A DNA stretch of 64,000 bases from Pseudomonas panipatensis (GTDB taxonomy: Bacteria; Pseudomonadota; Gammaproteobacteria; Pseudomonadales; Pseudomonadaceae). Positions within the stretch are counted from its first letter, which is position 1, and each line of letters opens with the position of its first letter. Where the stretch lies: NCBI RefSeq assembly GCF_900099785.1, contig NZ_FNDS01000009.1:207525-271524 (forward strand). The letters are read 5' to 3'. Of the stretch, positions 18,601-25,719 are shown in pieces. Below the pieces are notes generated by a model. The model saw only the letters and a list, made by a program, of their open reading frames with translations, did not search any database and had not been told where the DNA came from. The translations under genes and the position numbers were made by a program.

Positions 18601-18801
18601 ATCCTTGGTGTTGTGCCCCTGGCGATCGCTACCGGCGCCGGCGCGGCCAGCCAGCGCGCAATCGGTACCGGCGTCATAGGCGGGATGCTCAGCGCCACCT
18701 TGCTTGGCGTGGTCTTCGTGCCCGTCTGCTTCGTCTGGGTGTTGTCGCTGCTGCGGCGTAAGCCCGCCCCCGTGGAACAACCGGCGCTGCCCCAGGAGTG
18801 A
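15670..18801 (+). CDS. mexD: MexD, RND-type multidrug efflux transporter
   Basis: A 1043-residue HAE1-family RND pump with twelve membrane helices. It opens MSEFFIKRPNFAWVVALFIS and shows the proton-relay aspartates in GILVDDAIVVVENVERIM and the GLSAKNAILIVEFAKE-type motif (GLAAKNAILIVEFAKEL) on helix 10. The porter and docking domains match P. aeruginosa MexD throughout, for example TNAGRQQRVVVQAEQG and TSTGEAMAEMERLASQLP. It takes substrates from the periplasm and outer leaflet and drives them out by proton antiport. GAGG precedes the ATG by eight bases, 27 bases after mexC ends. Confidence 0.95.
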   Translation: MSEFFIKRPNFAWVVALFISLAGLLVIPLLPVAQYPNVAPPQITITATYPGASAKVLVDSVTSVVEESLNGAKGLLYFESTSNSNGIAEVVVTFQPGTDPQLAQVDVQNRLKKAEARMPQAVLTQGMEVEQTSAGFLLIYALSYKDGAKHDDTTLLGDYAARNINNELRRVPGVGKLQFFSSEAAMRVWIDPQKLVGFGLSIDDVSNAIRGQNVQVPAGSFGSSPGSAQQELTATLAVKGSLDDPEEFGRIVLRANGDGSVVRLADVARVEVGSESYNFSSRLNGKPAVAGAVQLSPGANAIQTAEAVKHRLDELSANFPSDVEYSVPYDTSRFVDVAIEKVLHTLAEAMVLVFMVMFLFLQNVRYTLIPAIVVPVCLLGTLTVMYLLGFSVNMMTMFGMVLAIGILVDDAIVVVENVERIMAEEGLSPAAATVKAMGQVSGAIIGITLVLSAVFLPLAFMAGSVGVIYKQFSLSLAVSILFSGFLALTFTPALCATLLKPIAHGHHEKRGFFGAFNRAFASLTQRYSWLNSGLVQRSGRVMLVYAGVLALLGYTYLRVPEAFVPAEDLGYTIVDIQLPPGATRERTNATGQELERFLQSRKAVDSSFLVMGFSFSGMGENAALAFPTLKDWSVRGKEQSAEAEATAINAHFAALDDGAIMAVSPPPIDGLGNSGGFALRLQDRAGLGRKALLAARDQLLEQASHNPKILYAVMEGLAEAPQLRLEIDRDKARTLGVSFESISSALSTAFGSAVINDFTNAGRQQRVVVQAEQGARMTPESVLQLYVPNVSGELVPLSAFVSTRWEEGPMQLVRYNGYPSIRISGDAMYGTSTGEAMAEMERLASQLPAGISYEWTGLSYQEKVASGQAAQLFALAILVVFLLLVALYESWAIPLTVMLIVPIGALGAVLAVIVVGLPNDVYFKVGLITIIGLAAKNAILIVEFAKELWEKGYGLREAAVEAARLRFRPIVMTSVAFILGVVPLAIATGAGAASQRAIGTGVIGGMLSATLLGVVFVPVCFVWVLSLLRRKPAPVEQPALPQE

Positions 18802-18806
18802 TCTGC

Positions 18807-20243
18807 ATGCGTACTCAACTCTTCGCCATTCCCACCCTTCTACTGGCCGTAGCGCTGGGCGGCTGCTCCTTGGCCCCGACTTACGAGCGGCCCGAAGCGC
18901 CAGTGCCGGCTAACTGGAAGATAGGTGCCGCGCAATGTTGCCGCACGGTGAATGAACTGGATTGGCAGAGCTTCATTGTCGATCCCGACTTGCGCCGGCT
19001 GGCGGGTACTGCCCTTGAGAACAATCGCCCGTTGCGCCAGACCCTGCTCGACGTCGAACAGGCCCGCGCGCTGTATCGCATACAGCGCGCCGATCGCGTG
19101 CCCGGGTTGGACGGCAGCGCCACGGGTAATCGCCAGCGCCTGCCGGCCGATCTATCCACCAATGGCTCGGCGGTTTCCAGCAACTACCAGGTCGGCCTTG
19201 CGCTGCCGGAATATGAGCTGGACCTGTTCGGCCGAGTGAAGAGCCTAAGTGATTCGGCGCTGCAGCAATTCCTCGCTTCTGAGGAGAGCGCGCGTGGAGC
19301 GCGGCTGGCGCTGGTGGCCGAAGTCAGCCAGGCCTACCTGAGTTACGACAGTGCCCAACGACGCTTGGCGTTGACGCAGCAGACGCTGGCGAGTCGGGAG
19401 GACTCGCTGGCACTGATCGGTAAGCGGCGTACGGCTGGCGCGGCAACCGCGCTGGATTACCAGGAAGCACTGGGGCTGGTTGAGCAGTCGCGCGCCGAAC
19501 AGGAGAGCAACCTGCGACAGAAGCAGCAAGCGTTCAACGCGCTGGTCCTGCTGCTTGGGACCAAGGATGCGGCGAAGCAGATTCCACAGACGCCACAGGC
19601 TAAGCTCATGTTGCTGCAGGACGTTGCCCCGGGCACCAGTTCGGAGCTGATCGAACGTCGGCCAGACATCCTCGCCGCCGAGCATTTGCTACAGGCACGC
19701 AATGCCGACATAGGCGCGGCTCGTGCGGCGTTCTTCCCGCGAATCAGTCTGACCGGCACCTTCGGTACTTCCAGCGCCGAGTTGTCCGGTCTGTTCGATG
19801 GCGGCTCGCGCTCCTGGAGCTTCGTGCCGAGCCTTTCGCTGCCGCTGTTCGATGCAGGGCGCAACCAGGCCTCCCTGGACCTGGCCGAAGTCCGCAAGGA
19901 CTCGGCCGTGGCAGCGTACGAGGGCAGCATCCAGACCGCGTTCCGCGAAGTGGCGGATGCTCTTGCCGCTAGCGATACCTTGCGCCGCGAAGAAGTTGCC
20001 CGCCGGGCTCTGGCCGATACCAGTGGCGAGGCGCTGAAGTTGGCCAAAGCGCGTTACGAGGGCGGCGTCGACAGTCACCTGCGCTACCTAGACGCGCAGC
20101 GCAGCAGCTTCGTCAACGAGGCGGCGTACATCGAGACCAGCACTCAGCGGCAGATCGCTCTGGTCGACCTGTTCCGCGCGCTGGGCGGTGGTTGGCAGAA
20201 GGCAGATACCACTTCGTCAGCACTGCAGCAGGCAGCTCGCTGA
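18807..20243 (+). CDS. oprJ: OprJ, outer-membrane channel of the MexCD-OprJ pump
   Basis: A TolC/OprM-family factor of 478 residues. The signal ends in a lipobox (ALGGCSLAPTYERPEAP), and two long coiled-coil halves follow, each with the family hallmark (ELDLFGRVKSLSDSALQQ; ARAAFFPRISLTGTFGTSSAELSGLFDGGSRSW). It matches P. aeruginosa OprJ in type and length. AGGAG lies inside the end of mexD, eight bases before the ATG, so the two genes are translationally close. The protein forms the trimeric tunnel through the outer membrane. A weak hairpin follows the gene. Confidence 0.94.
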   Translation: MRTQLFAIPTLLLAVALGGCSLAPTYERPEAPVPANWKIGAAQCCRTVNELDWQSFIVDPDLRRLAGTALENNRPLRQTLLDVEQARALYRIQRADRVPGLDGSATGNRQRLPADLSTNGSAVSSNYQVGLALPEYELDLFGRVKSLSDSALQQFLASEESARGARLALVAEVSQAYLSYDSAQRRLALTQQTLASREDSLALIGKRRTAGAATALDYQEALGLVEQSRAEQESNLRQKQQAFNALVLLLGTKDAAKQIPQTPQAKLMLLQDVAPGTSSELIERRPDILAAEHLLQARNADIGAARAAFFPRISLTGTFGTSSAELSGLFDGGSRSWSFVPSLSLPLFDAGRNQASLDLAEVRKDSAVAAYEGSIQTAFREVADALAASDTLRREEVARRALADTSGEALKLAKARYEGGVDSHLRYLDAQRSSFVNEAAYIETSTQRQIALVDLFRALGGGWQKADTTSSALQQAAR

Positions 20244-20272
20244 ATTGCAAATTACCGGGGTATTCAGAGCCC

Positions 20273-20302
20273 CTTCGCCAGATTTTGTGCAGTCTGGCGA
20301 GG
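20273..20302 (+). terminator. Hairpin after oprJ, possible terminator
   Basis: CGCCAGA pairs with TCTGGCG around a ten-base loop, 30 bases after the oprJ stop. There is no clear T-run, so termination is uncertain. Confidence 0.4.
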
Positions 20303-20357
20303 GAAGCAGGCAGGTAATCGGCTTACCACCACAACCATGAACAGAAGGGGGAAAACC

Positions 20358-21428
20358 ATGTCGCTGACAGATCAAACGATGGGCGTCCGCGAGGGCGAGG
20401 AGCTGGAGGTAGTTCTGATCGACCCGTACCTAAAGGCACACATTCCGGGGCTCGCCGGTACTCCGCGCATCAGCCAGTTCCCCGGTGGCGCCTCGAACCT
20501 GACCTACCTGTTGGAATACTTCAGTCACGAGCTAGTGTTGCGTCGACCGCCGTTCGGCCACAAGGCCAAGTCGGCACACGACATGGGCCGCGAATATCGG
20601 ATCCTCAATCGGCTCAATTCCGGCTTCCCCTACTGCCCGAAGGCCTACGTGCACTGCACCGATGAGTCGGTGATCGGCGCCGAGTTCTACGTCATGGAGC
20701 GGGTCAAGGGCATCATCCTGCGCGCCGACCTGCCGCCGGAGTTTAAGCTCGACGAGCAACAGACCAATCAGCTGTGCAGGAACTTTGTCGACCGCCTGGT
20801 GGAACTGCACAACGTCGATTACGCCGCCTGCGGGCTGGCTGATCTGGGCAAAGCTGACGGTTATGTGAGACGCCAAATTGAAGGTTGGATCGACCGTTAC
20901 GAGAAGGCCATCACCTCCGACGCGCCGAGCTGGGCGCCGGTCAAGGCCTGGCTGCGCGAGAAGATGCCGGCCGACCACCACAAGCCGGGTATCGTCCACA
21001 ACGACTACCGCTTCGACAACGTCATCCTCGACCCGAACGACCCGATGCGCATCATCGGCGTGCTGGACTGGGAACTGACCACCATCGGCGACCCGCTGAT
21101 GGACCTGGGCAACACCCTGGCCTACTGGGTCCAGGACGATGATCCCGATCCCATGCATCTGATCCGCCGCCAGCCCAGCCACCTGCCGGGCATGCTGACC
21201 CGCCAGCAGTTCGCCGACTACTACGCCGAGCGCGCCGGCCTGCCGCCGATCGACAACCTCGACTTCTACTACACCTACGGCCTGTTCCGCCTGGCCGGCA
21301 TCGTGCAGCAGATCTACTACCGCTTCTTCCACGGCCAGACCCAGGACAAGCGCTTCGCCCAGTTCATCCAGATGAACCGGTTGTTGGAGCAGGCGAGCCT
21401 GCAGGTCATCGAGCGTTCATCTCTCTGA
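20358..21428 (+). CDS. Aminoglycoside-phosphotransferase-fold protein (acyl-CoA metabolism type)
   Basis: A 356-residue protein with an APH-type kinase fold. It shows the catalytic loop HNDYRFDNVIL (pattern H-x-D-x4-N) and the metal site VLDWELTTIGDP. The N-terminal QFPGGASNLTYLLE and LRRPPFGHKAKSAHDMGREYRIL are typical of the branch that resembles the N-terminal half of ACAD10 and is commonly found near acyl-CoA dehydrogenases in bacteria. It presumably phosphorylates a hydroxylated acyl or alcohol substrate rather than an antibiotic. The ATG is preceded by AGGGGG. The gene stands alone between oprJ and a TetR gene, at the left border of the catabolic region. Confidence 0.8.
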   Translation: MSLTDQTMGVREGEELEVVLIDPYLKAHIPGLAGTPRISQFPGGASNLTYLLEYFSHELVLRRPPFGHKAKSAHDMGREYRILNRLNSGFPYCPKAYVHCTDESVIGAEFYVMERVKGIILRADLPPEFKLDEQQTNQLCRNFVDRLVELHNVDYAACGLADLGKADGYVRRQIEGWIDRYEKAITSDAPSWAPVKAWLREKMPADHHKPGIVHNDYRFDNVILDPNDPMRIIGVLDWELTTIGDPLMDLGNTLAYWVQDDDPDPMHLIRRQPSHLPGMLTRQQFADYYAERAGLPPIDNLDFYYTYGLFRLAGIVQQIYYRFFHGQTQDKRFAQFIQMNRLLEQASLQVIERSSL

Positions 21429-21447
21429 CTGCGTAGGCAGTAGGAGC

Positions 21448-21477
21448 ACGACGGGGACCCGTAGGTCCCTTCGTCGT
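21448..21477. terminator. Hairpin between convergent APH-fold and TetR genes
   Basis: ACGACGGGGACC and GGTCCC-TT-CGTCGT pair with a CGTA loop and a small bulge. It sits between two convergent stop codons and could act in both directions, though T-runs are short. Confidence 0.55.
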
Positions 21478-21508
21478 CTTCAGGCTCGATCAGTGTCGAC
21501 GAGGTTGG

Positions 21509-22126
21509 CTAGTTGGTGGCACGCAGCAGGGCAGCTTGGTGTGTGAGCTGGCTCGTAACGAGCATGGCCAGTGCTTCGCAGGCTGTCTCGGTTTCGATTC
21601 GTAGACGCGCATCGTCTCGATGGGCGCTCCAGGCGATAACCAGGCCATCGACCAATTGGACTAGCAGGCGGCTGATGACGCCAAGAGAGGCCTCGTCGAG
21701 CTGAACGCCAACGGAACGTTCTATGGCTTGTTTCGCCGCTTCGATGGCTTCGGCGTAGATCTTTGCCGCCATCTCGGGGGCGTTGCGATTGGCCCAGTTG
21801 AAGAGGTCGTACTGGGCCACGGCGGCATTGGGGTGGGTGATGAACCAGTGAATTAGATGGCGCAGCAGGCCTGTCGATGTCTCCACCACCGTGGTACCGG
21901 CCGGCACGTTCTCCAGGGCTTGCTGGGGCAGGGTGAAGAGCGTTTCGAAGACTGCGTAGAACAGGTCTTCCTTGGTATGAAACAGGTAGTGGAGCGAGGC
22001 CAGGGGGCAACCCGCAGCCGTAGCGATGCGCCGGGTAGTCGCATTGGCGACCCCATGCTCTGCGATCACTTTGATGGTGGCTTCGACGAAATCCTGTCTG
22101 CGCAGTTCCGCGCCCACTCTGGCCAT
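21509..22126 (-). CDS. TetR-family transcriptional regulator
   Basis: A 205-residue regulator with the N-terminal TetR helix-turn-helix: RRQDFVEATIKVIAEHGVANATTRRIATAAGCPLASLHYLFHTKEDLFYAVF. The C-terminal part is an all-helical ligand domain typical of regulators that sense hydrophobic molecules. It is divergent from the DUF1329 gene, with 451 bases between; that gap holds two palindromes, one of them the shared 24-bp operator, so this is a candidate regulator of the region. The start is uncertain: a TTG two codons upstream has better spacing to AAGGAG than the ATG used here. Confidence 0.85.
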   Translation of the reverse strand: MARVGAELRRQDFVEATIKVIAEHGVANATTRRIATAAGCPLASLHYLFHTKEDLFYAVFETLFTLPQQALENVPAGTTVVETSTGLLRHLIHWFITHPNAAVAQYDLFNWANRNAPEMAAKIYAEAIEAAKQAIERSVGVQLDEASLGVISRLLVQLVDGLVIAWSAHRDDARLRIETETACEALAMLVTSQLTHQAALLRATN

Positions 22127-22300
22127 AGCCAAGCTGTCTCCTTGATGTCAGCCCCGCGTTCGACGTGATCCTGCGCGTCAACGCTGGCGGATGCTACCTC
22201 ATGCTCATTGGCGTCGTCATTCGGCAAAGGAGGGCACCAGGGACTGATCACAGAAGCGCCCTTCGCGCGGTGCGCACGAAGTTGAAACTGTTAGTGATTA

Positions 22301-22324
22301 TTTCGGTAACATGTGTTCCGTAAA
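22301..22324. promoter_or_regulatory. Shared 24-bp operator upstream of the DUF1329 operon
   Basis: TTTCGGTAACA and TGTTCCGTAAA flank a two-base centre. The core AACA-TG-TGTT is perfectly symmetric. The same layout occurs at 33331, 34528, 47016, 49749 and 49963. Confidence 0.7.
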
Positions 22325-22469
22325 TTCTCATGTTGGTGCACGCACGTGCTGCCTGTTGGTGCAATTCGGGTGAGGAAGTAGCGACACGCTCAGCTATGTA
22401 AATCCGCAAATAGTTGAAAATAAAGGAGATAACAAGTGTTCTGTAAAATGGCATGTGCCTTGCTTTGAT

Positions 22470-22501
22470 CAAATGACTTGGTCAATTGATCAGGTCATTT
22501 G
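22470..22501. promoter_or_regulatory. Second palindrome upstream of the DUF1329 gene
   Basis: CAAATGACTTGGTC and GATCAGGTCATTTG are separated by AATT, a 14-4-14 inverted repeat with two mismatches. It ends 77 bases before the ATG and is unrelated in sequence to the 24-bp operator, so a second regulator is likely. Confidence 0.55.
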
Positions 22502-22577
22502 ATTAGGTGGCGTGCCGCAGTCCGAAGTTCCCCTCGGGTAGAGCTAGCCACCGGTTGAGGCCCATGAGGAACTTCCG

Positions 22578-24002
22578 ATGAAAGAAGTGATTGAGCGTCC
22601 ATCCGCCGGTGAATCCAGTGGCAATGGAATCAGAAATCTGATCGCGGCCGTGGTGGCATCGGCTGCCATCTGTTCGGTTCACGCTGCGGAAAAGGACGCC
22701 GCATTGCTGGGTACCAAACTGACCCCTTTGGGCGGTGAAGTTGCGGCCAACGCTGATGGCAGCATTCCCGCCTGGACGCCGCCCGGTCCGCAGGGGGGCG
22801 ACTGGAGCTACGGCCAGGTGCGCGGCCAGCATTGGAAGTTCAAGGGCGACAAGCCGCTGTACAGCATCACTGCCAGCAATGTCTCGCAGTACGAGAGCAA
22901 GCTTTCCCCTGGGCAGCTGGAGCTGTTCAAGAAGATTCCGGGTTACCGCATGGATGTTTACCCAACCCGCCGCAGCTGCGGCGTCCCGGACTTCGTGGCC
23001 CAGAACACGCGCAAGAACGTAGGCACCGCCACGCTGGATGGTTCCGGACTGGTCCTGCAGGAAGCCAGCCTGCCGGGCGTGCCGTTCCCCATGCCGACTA
23101 CCGGCGCCGAAGTCATGTGGAACATGAAGATGCGCTATCGCGGCGTCGGGTTCTCCATGCCCAAGGATACGGCCGGCATCTCGCCGCGTCGGGGCAGTAA
23201 CGACTGGCTGCACACTTCCCTCGACATGTTCATGTTCACCCCGTGGGGCGGCAAAGGTAGCTCTCCATTCTCCGCGGCAGATCGTGTGGAAGTGGGTACG
23301 TTCTTCTCTTACAACGAGCCGGCGTCGTTTGCCGGGCAGGCTGCGGTATCCATCAGCAAGGCCGGCGAGGAAGCGACCACGTACTACTACTTCCCGGGGC
23401 AGCGCCGAGTCCGCCGCATGCCGTCGTACTCCTACGACGCACCTCAGATCGGCCTCGACAATCAGTACACCGTCGATGAGACCAACATCTTCTACGGCCC
23501 GCTGGACCGCTTTGACTGGAAGCTGCTGGGCAAGAAGGAAATGCTGGTGCCCTACAACGCATTCGGTGCTTATGACACCTCGGCGAAACTCGAGGACGTA
23601 GCCAAGCGCGACTTCATTGCGCCCGAATATCGTCGCTACGAACTGCATCGCGTTTGGGTCGTCGAGGCCACTGTCCGTGAAGGCATGCGCCACCAGGAGC
23701 CGAAGCGGCTGTTCTACGTCGATGAAGACAGTTGGAACGGTCTGATGGCGGTCGACTACGACAAGCAGGGGCAGATCTGGAAGGTTCGCGAGGGCTTCAC
23801 CATTCCGGTCTACGAGACTGGCAGCTGCGATATGGAAGCCTCCGTGCAATTCAACATGATCGATGGCCGTTACGCCTACGACATGACCTCCATCGGCGCC
23901 GGCAAGGACGACCACCGCTGGCTGACTGAGAGCGCTGGAAATCCGCGCCTGAAGCCTGACTTCTACACCTCCGACAACCTGCGCGCGATCAGCGAGCGCT
24001 AA
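22578..24002 (+). CDS. DUF1329 exported protein (outer-membrane lipid/substrate handling)
   Basis: The 474-residue protein has an N-terminal export segment (LIAAVVASAAICSVHA) and the DUF1329 fold, related to LolA-type lipoprotein carriers. It contains the repeated aromatic strands typical of the family, for example GQRRVRRMPSYSYDAPQ, FYGPLDRFDWKLLGKKEMLVPYN and RRYELHRVWVVEATVREGMRH. GAGG precedes the ATG by eight bases. DUF1329, DUF1302, an RND-like protein and a YCF48-like protein occur together in many bacteria that grow on hydrophobic compounds such as steroids and terpenes. The exact role is not established; a hydrophobic-substrate shuttle in the periplasm fits. Confidence 0.8.
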   Translation: MKEVIERPSAGESSGNGIRNLIAAVVASAAICSVHAAEKDAALLGTKLTPLGGEVAANADGSIPAWTPPGPQGGDWSYGQVRGQHWKFKGDKPLYSITASNVSQYESKLSPGQLELFKKIPGYRMDVYPTRRSCGVPDFVAQNTRKNVGTATLDGSGLVLQEASLPGVPFPMPTTGAEVMWNMKMRYRGVGFSMPKDTAGISPRRGSNDWLHTSLDMFMFTPWGGKGSSPFSAADRVEVGTFFSYNEPASFAGQAAVSISKAGEEATTYYYFPGQRRVRRMPSYSYDAPQIGLDNQYTVDETNIFYGPLDRFDWKLLGKKEMLVPYNAFGAYDTSAKLEDVAKRDFIAPEYRRYELHRVWVVEATVREGMRHQEPKRLFYVDEDSWNGLMAVDYDKQGQIWKVREGFTIPVYETGSCDMEASVQFNMIDGRYAYDMTSIGAGKDDHRWLTESAGNPRLKPDFYTSDNLRAISER

Positions 24003-24025
24003 CCAGCAGTCGATCGAGAGCCAAC

Positions 24026-25669
24026 ATGAAAAAAATAATCACACAAGCATCAGGGCTGGCCCTTGCGTGCAGCGCTCCGCTGGCAATGGCATTCACCTTC
24101 GAAACGGAAAACATCCACGGATCCTTCGACTCCACCATCGCGGCGGGAATGGCCGTTCGTACCCAGTCGCAGGACTGTCACCTGATCACCGCTGGCGCCA
24201 CCGGGCATCATCCGCCCAGTGGCTGCCAGTCGCCGGTCGCGGCCTTCGGTGACCAGGGAGACCTGAACTACGACAAAGGCGATTTGTTCACCAACTACAT
24301 CAAGGGCACTCATGAACTGCTGCTGAAGCTTCCTGACGATTACAGCTTCATGGCGCGCGGTAGCTGGATTCGCGATTTCGCCGCTACCGACACCACAGGT
24401 GCCCTGAGCTATGGTTCGCCGCCTGACGTTCACAAGAACGGTCTCACCGACAACGCCCACGACGACCTGCGCTTCAAGGCGCGTCTGCTCGACCTATGGG
24501 TAAGCAAGAGCTTCGATGTCGGCGACCAGCGCGTCCGCGCTCGTCTGGGTAACCAGGTAATCAACTGGGGCGAGAGCATCTTCACCCTGGGTGGCATCAA
24601 CAACACCAACGCCTACGACATCTCTGCCCTGATGCGCCCCGGCACTCAGCTTAAGGAAGCCGTACTGCCGGCGCCCATGCTCAGCCTCGCCTCAGGCTTG
24701 GGAAGTGGCGTAAACGTTGAAACCTACTACCAGTTCGACTGGAACAAGAGCGAAGTGCCTCCGGTGGGAAGCTACTGGTCTACCACCAACTCGCTGGGCG
24801 ACGGCATGCAGGCCTATGGCGTGCACAGCAAGAACGCTCGGAACAGTGGCCAATGGGGCCTGGCTGTGCACTGGCAGCCGCGAGACAGCGATCTCAACCT
24901 CGGCGCGTACGTGATGCGCTATCACGACAAGCTGCCGGCCTTCAGCATTCAGTTCGATCCGAACACCGGTGCCGCACTTCAGGAATGGCAATACCCGGAA
25001 GACCGCATGATGTACGGCATCAGTGCCAACATGCCGGTTGGCGACTGGGCCGTTGGCACCGAGCTGTCCTACCGACCGAAAGACGCTGTCACGCTCAACC
25101 CGAACGTCGACTACTGCCAGGGCACTGGCGGCAAATGCTGGAAGGACGAGAAGAAGTTTCAGTGGCACCTGACAGGCTTGTACAGTCAGACGCCACAGAA
25201 CTCGCCCCGTTGGCTTGAATTCACTGGCGCCAGCACCGGCACCCTGGTGAGCGAACTGGTGGTGGTGCACTACCCGGGCCTGAATGATGAGTACGATGGT
25301 GAGCCCACCGCGCCGGCTTCCTATAGCTGGATCAAGGACCCGAATACGCTGCCGACCTCCAAGGGCGACAAGACCTCGTCCGGCATCAGCCTGGACTACA
25401 GCCTGACCTACGAAAACACCCTGCTGGCGGGCTGGCAGGTCACCCCCGGAGTCTTCTATTCGCGCGGTCTTGGCGGACGTACGCCGAACCTCTCGCAAAC
25501 CTGGACCGACGGCGCCAGCACCATGAACCTGTACCTGAACTTCGTGCGCAACCCGGCCAGTTGGCAAGTGTCGTTCAACTACGCGAAGTTCATGGGCGGC
25601 GCGACTCCCTATGACCAGATGCTGGGCGACCGCGATTACGTCGGCGTAGTCGTATCGCGCACCCTGTGA
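24026..25669 (+). CDS. DUF1302 outer-membrane beta-barrel protein
   Basis: A cleavable signal peptide (KIITQASGLALACSAPLAMA) precedes a beta-rich 520-residue protein of the DUF1302 family. Family-type segments include RLGNQVINWGESIFTLGGINNTNAYD and the closing barrel strands ending in VGVVVSRTL with a terminal aromatic-poor but alternating pattern. It follows the DUF1329 gene by 23 bases and overlaps the next gene region, so the four genes form one operon. It probably forms a channel or receptor for a hydrophobic substrate in the outer membrane, by association with DUF1329 and the RND protein; direct evidence is absent. Confidence 0.8.
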   Translation: MKKIITQASGLALACSAPLAMAFTFETENIHGSFDSTIAAGMAVRTQSQDCHLITAGATGHHPPSGCQSPVAAFGDQGDLNYDKGDLFTNYIKGTHELLLKLPDDYSFMARGSWIRDFAATDTTGALSYGSPPDVHKNGLTDNAHDDLRFKARLLDLWVSKSFDVGDQRVRARLGNQVINWGESIFTLGGINNTNAYDISALMRPGTQLKEAVLPAPMLSLASGLGSGVNVETYYQFDWNKSEVPPVGSYWSTTNSLGDGMQAYGVHSKNARNSGQWGLAVHWQPRDSDLNLGAYVMRYHDKLPAFSIQFDPNTGAALQEWQYPEDRMMYGISANMPVGDWAVGTELSYRPKDAVTLNPNVDYCQGTGGKCWKDEKKFQWHLTGLYSQTPQNSPRWLEFTGASTGTLVSELVVVHYPGLNDEYDGEPTAPASYSWIKDPNTLPTSKGDKTSSGISLDYSLTYENTLLAGWQVTPGVFYSRGLGGRTPNLSQTWTDGASTMNLYLNFVRNPASWQVSFNYAKFMGGATPYDQMLGDRDYVGVVVSRTL

Positions 25670-25719
25670 GGCCCGTTGTGAACGCATCTGTAGACAAGTC
25701 TGTAAAGCGGGAGCGCCGT

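Larger units (their letters stand above)
22127..22577. other. Divergent promoter region of the TetR and DUF1329 genes
   Basis: No gene is supported. The stretch is AT-rich and holds the shared operator at 22301 and a second palindrome at 22470. Start signals of both flanking genes must lie here. Confidence 0.6.
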
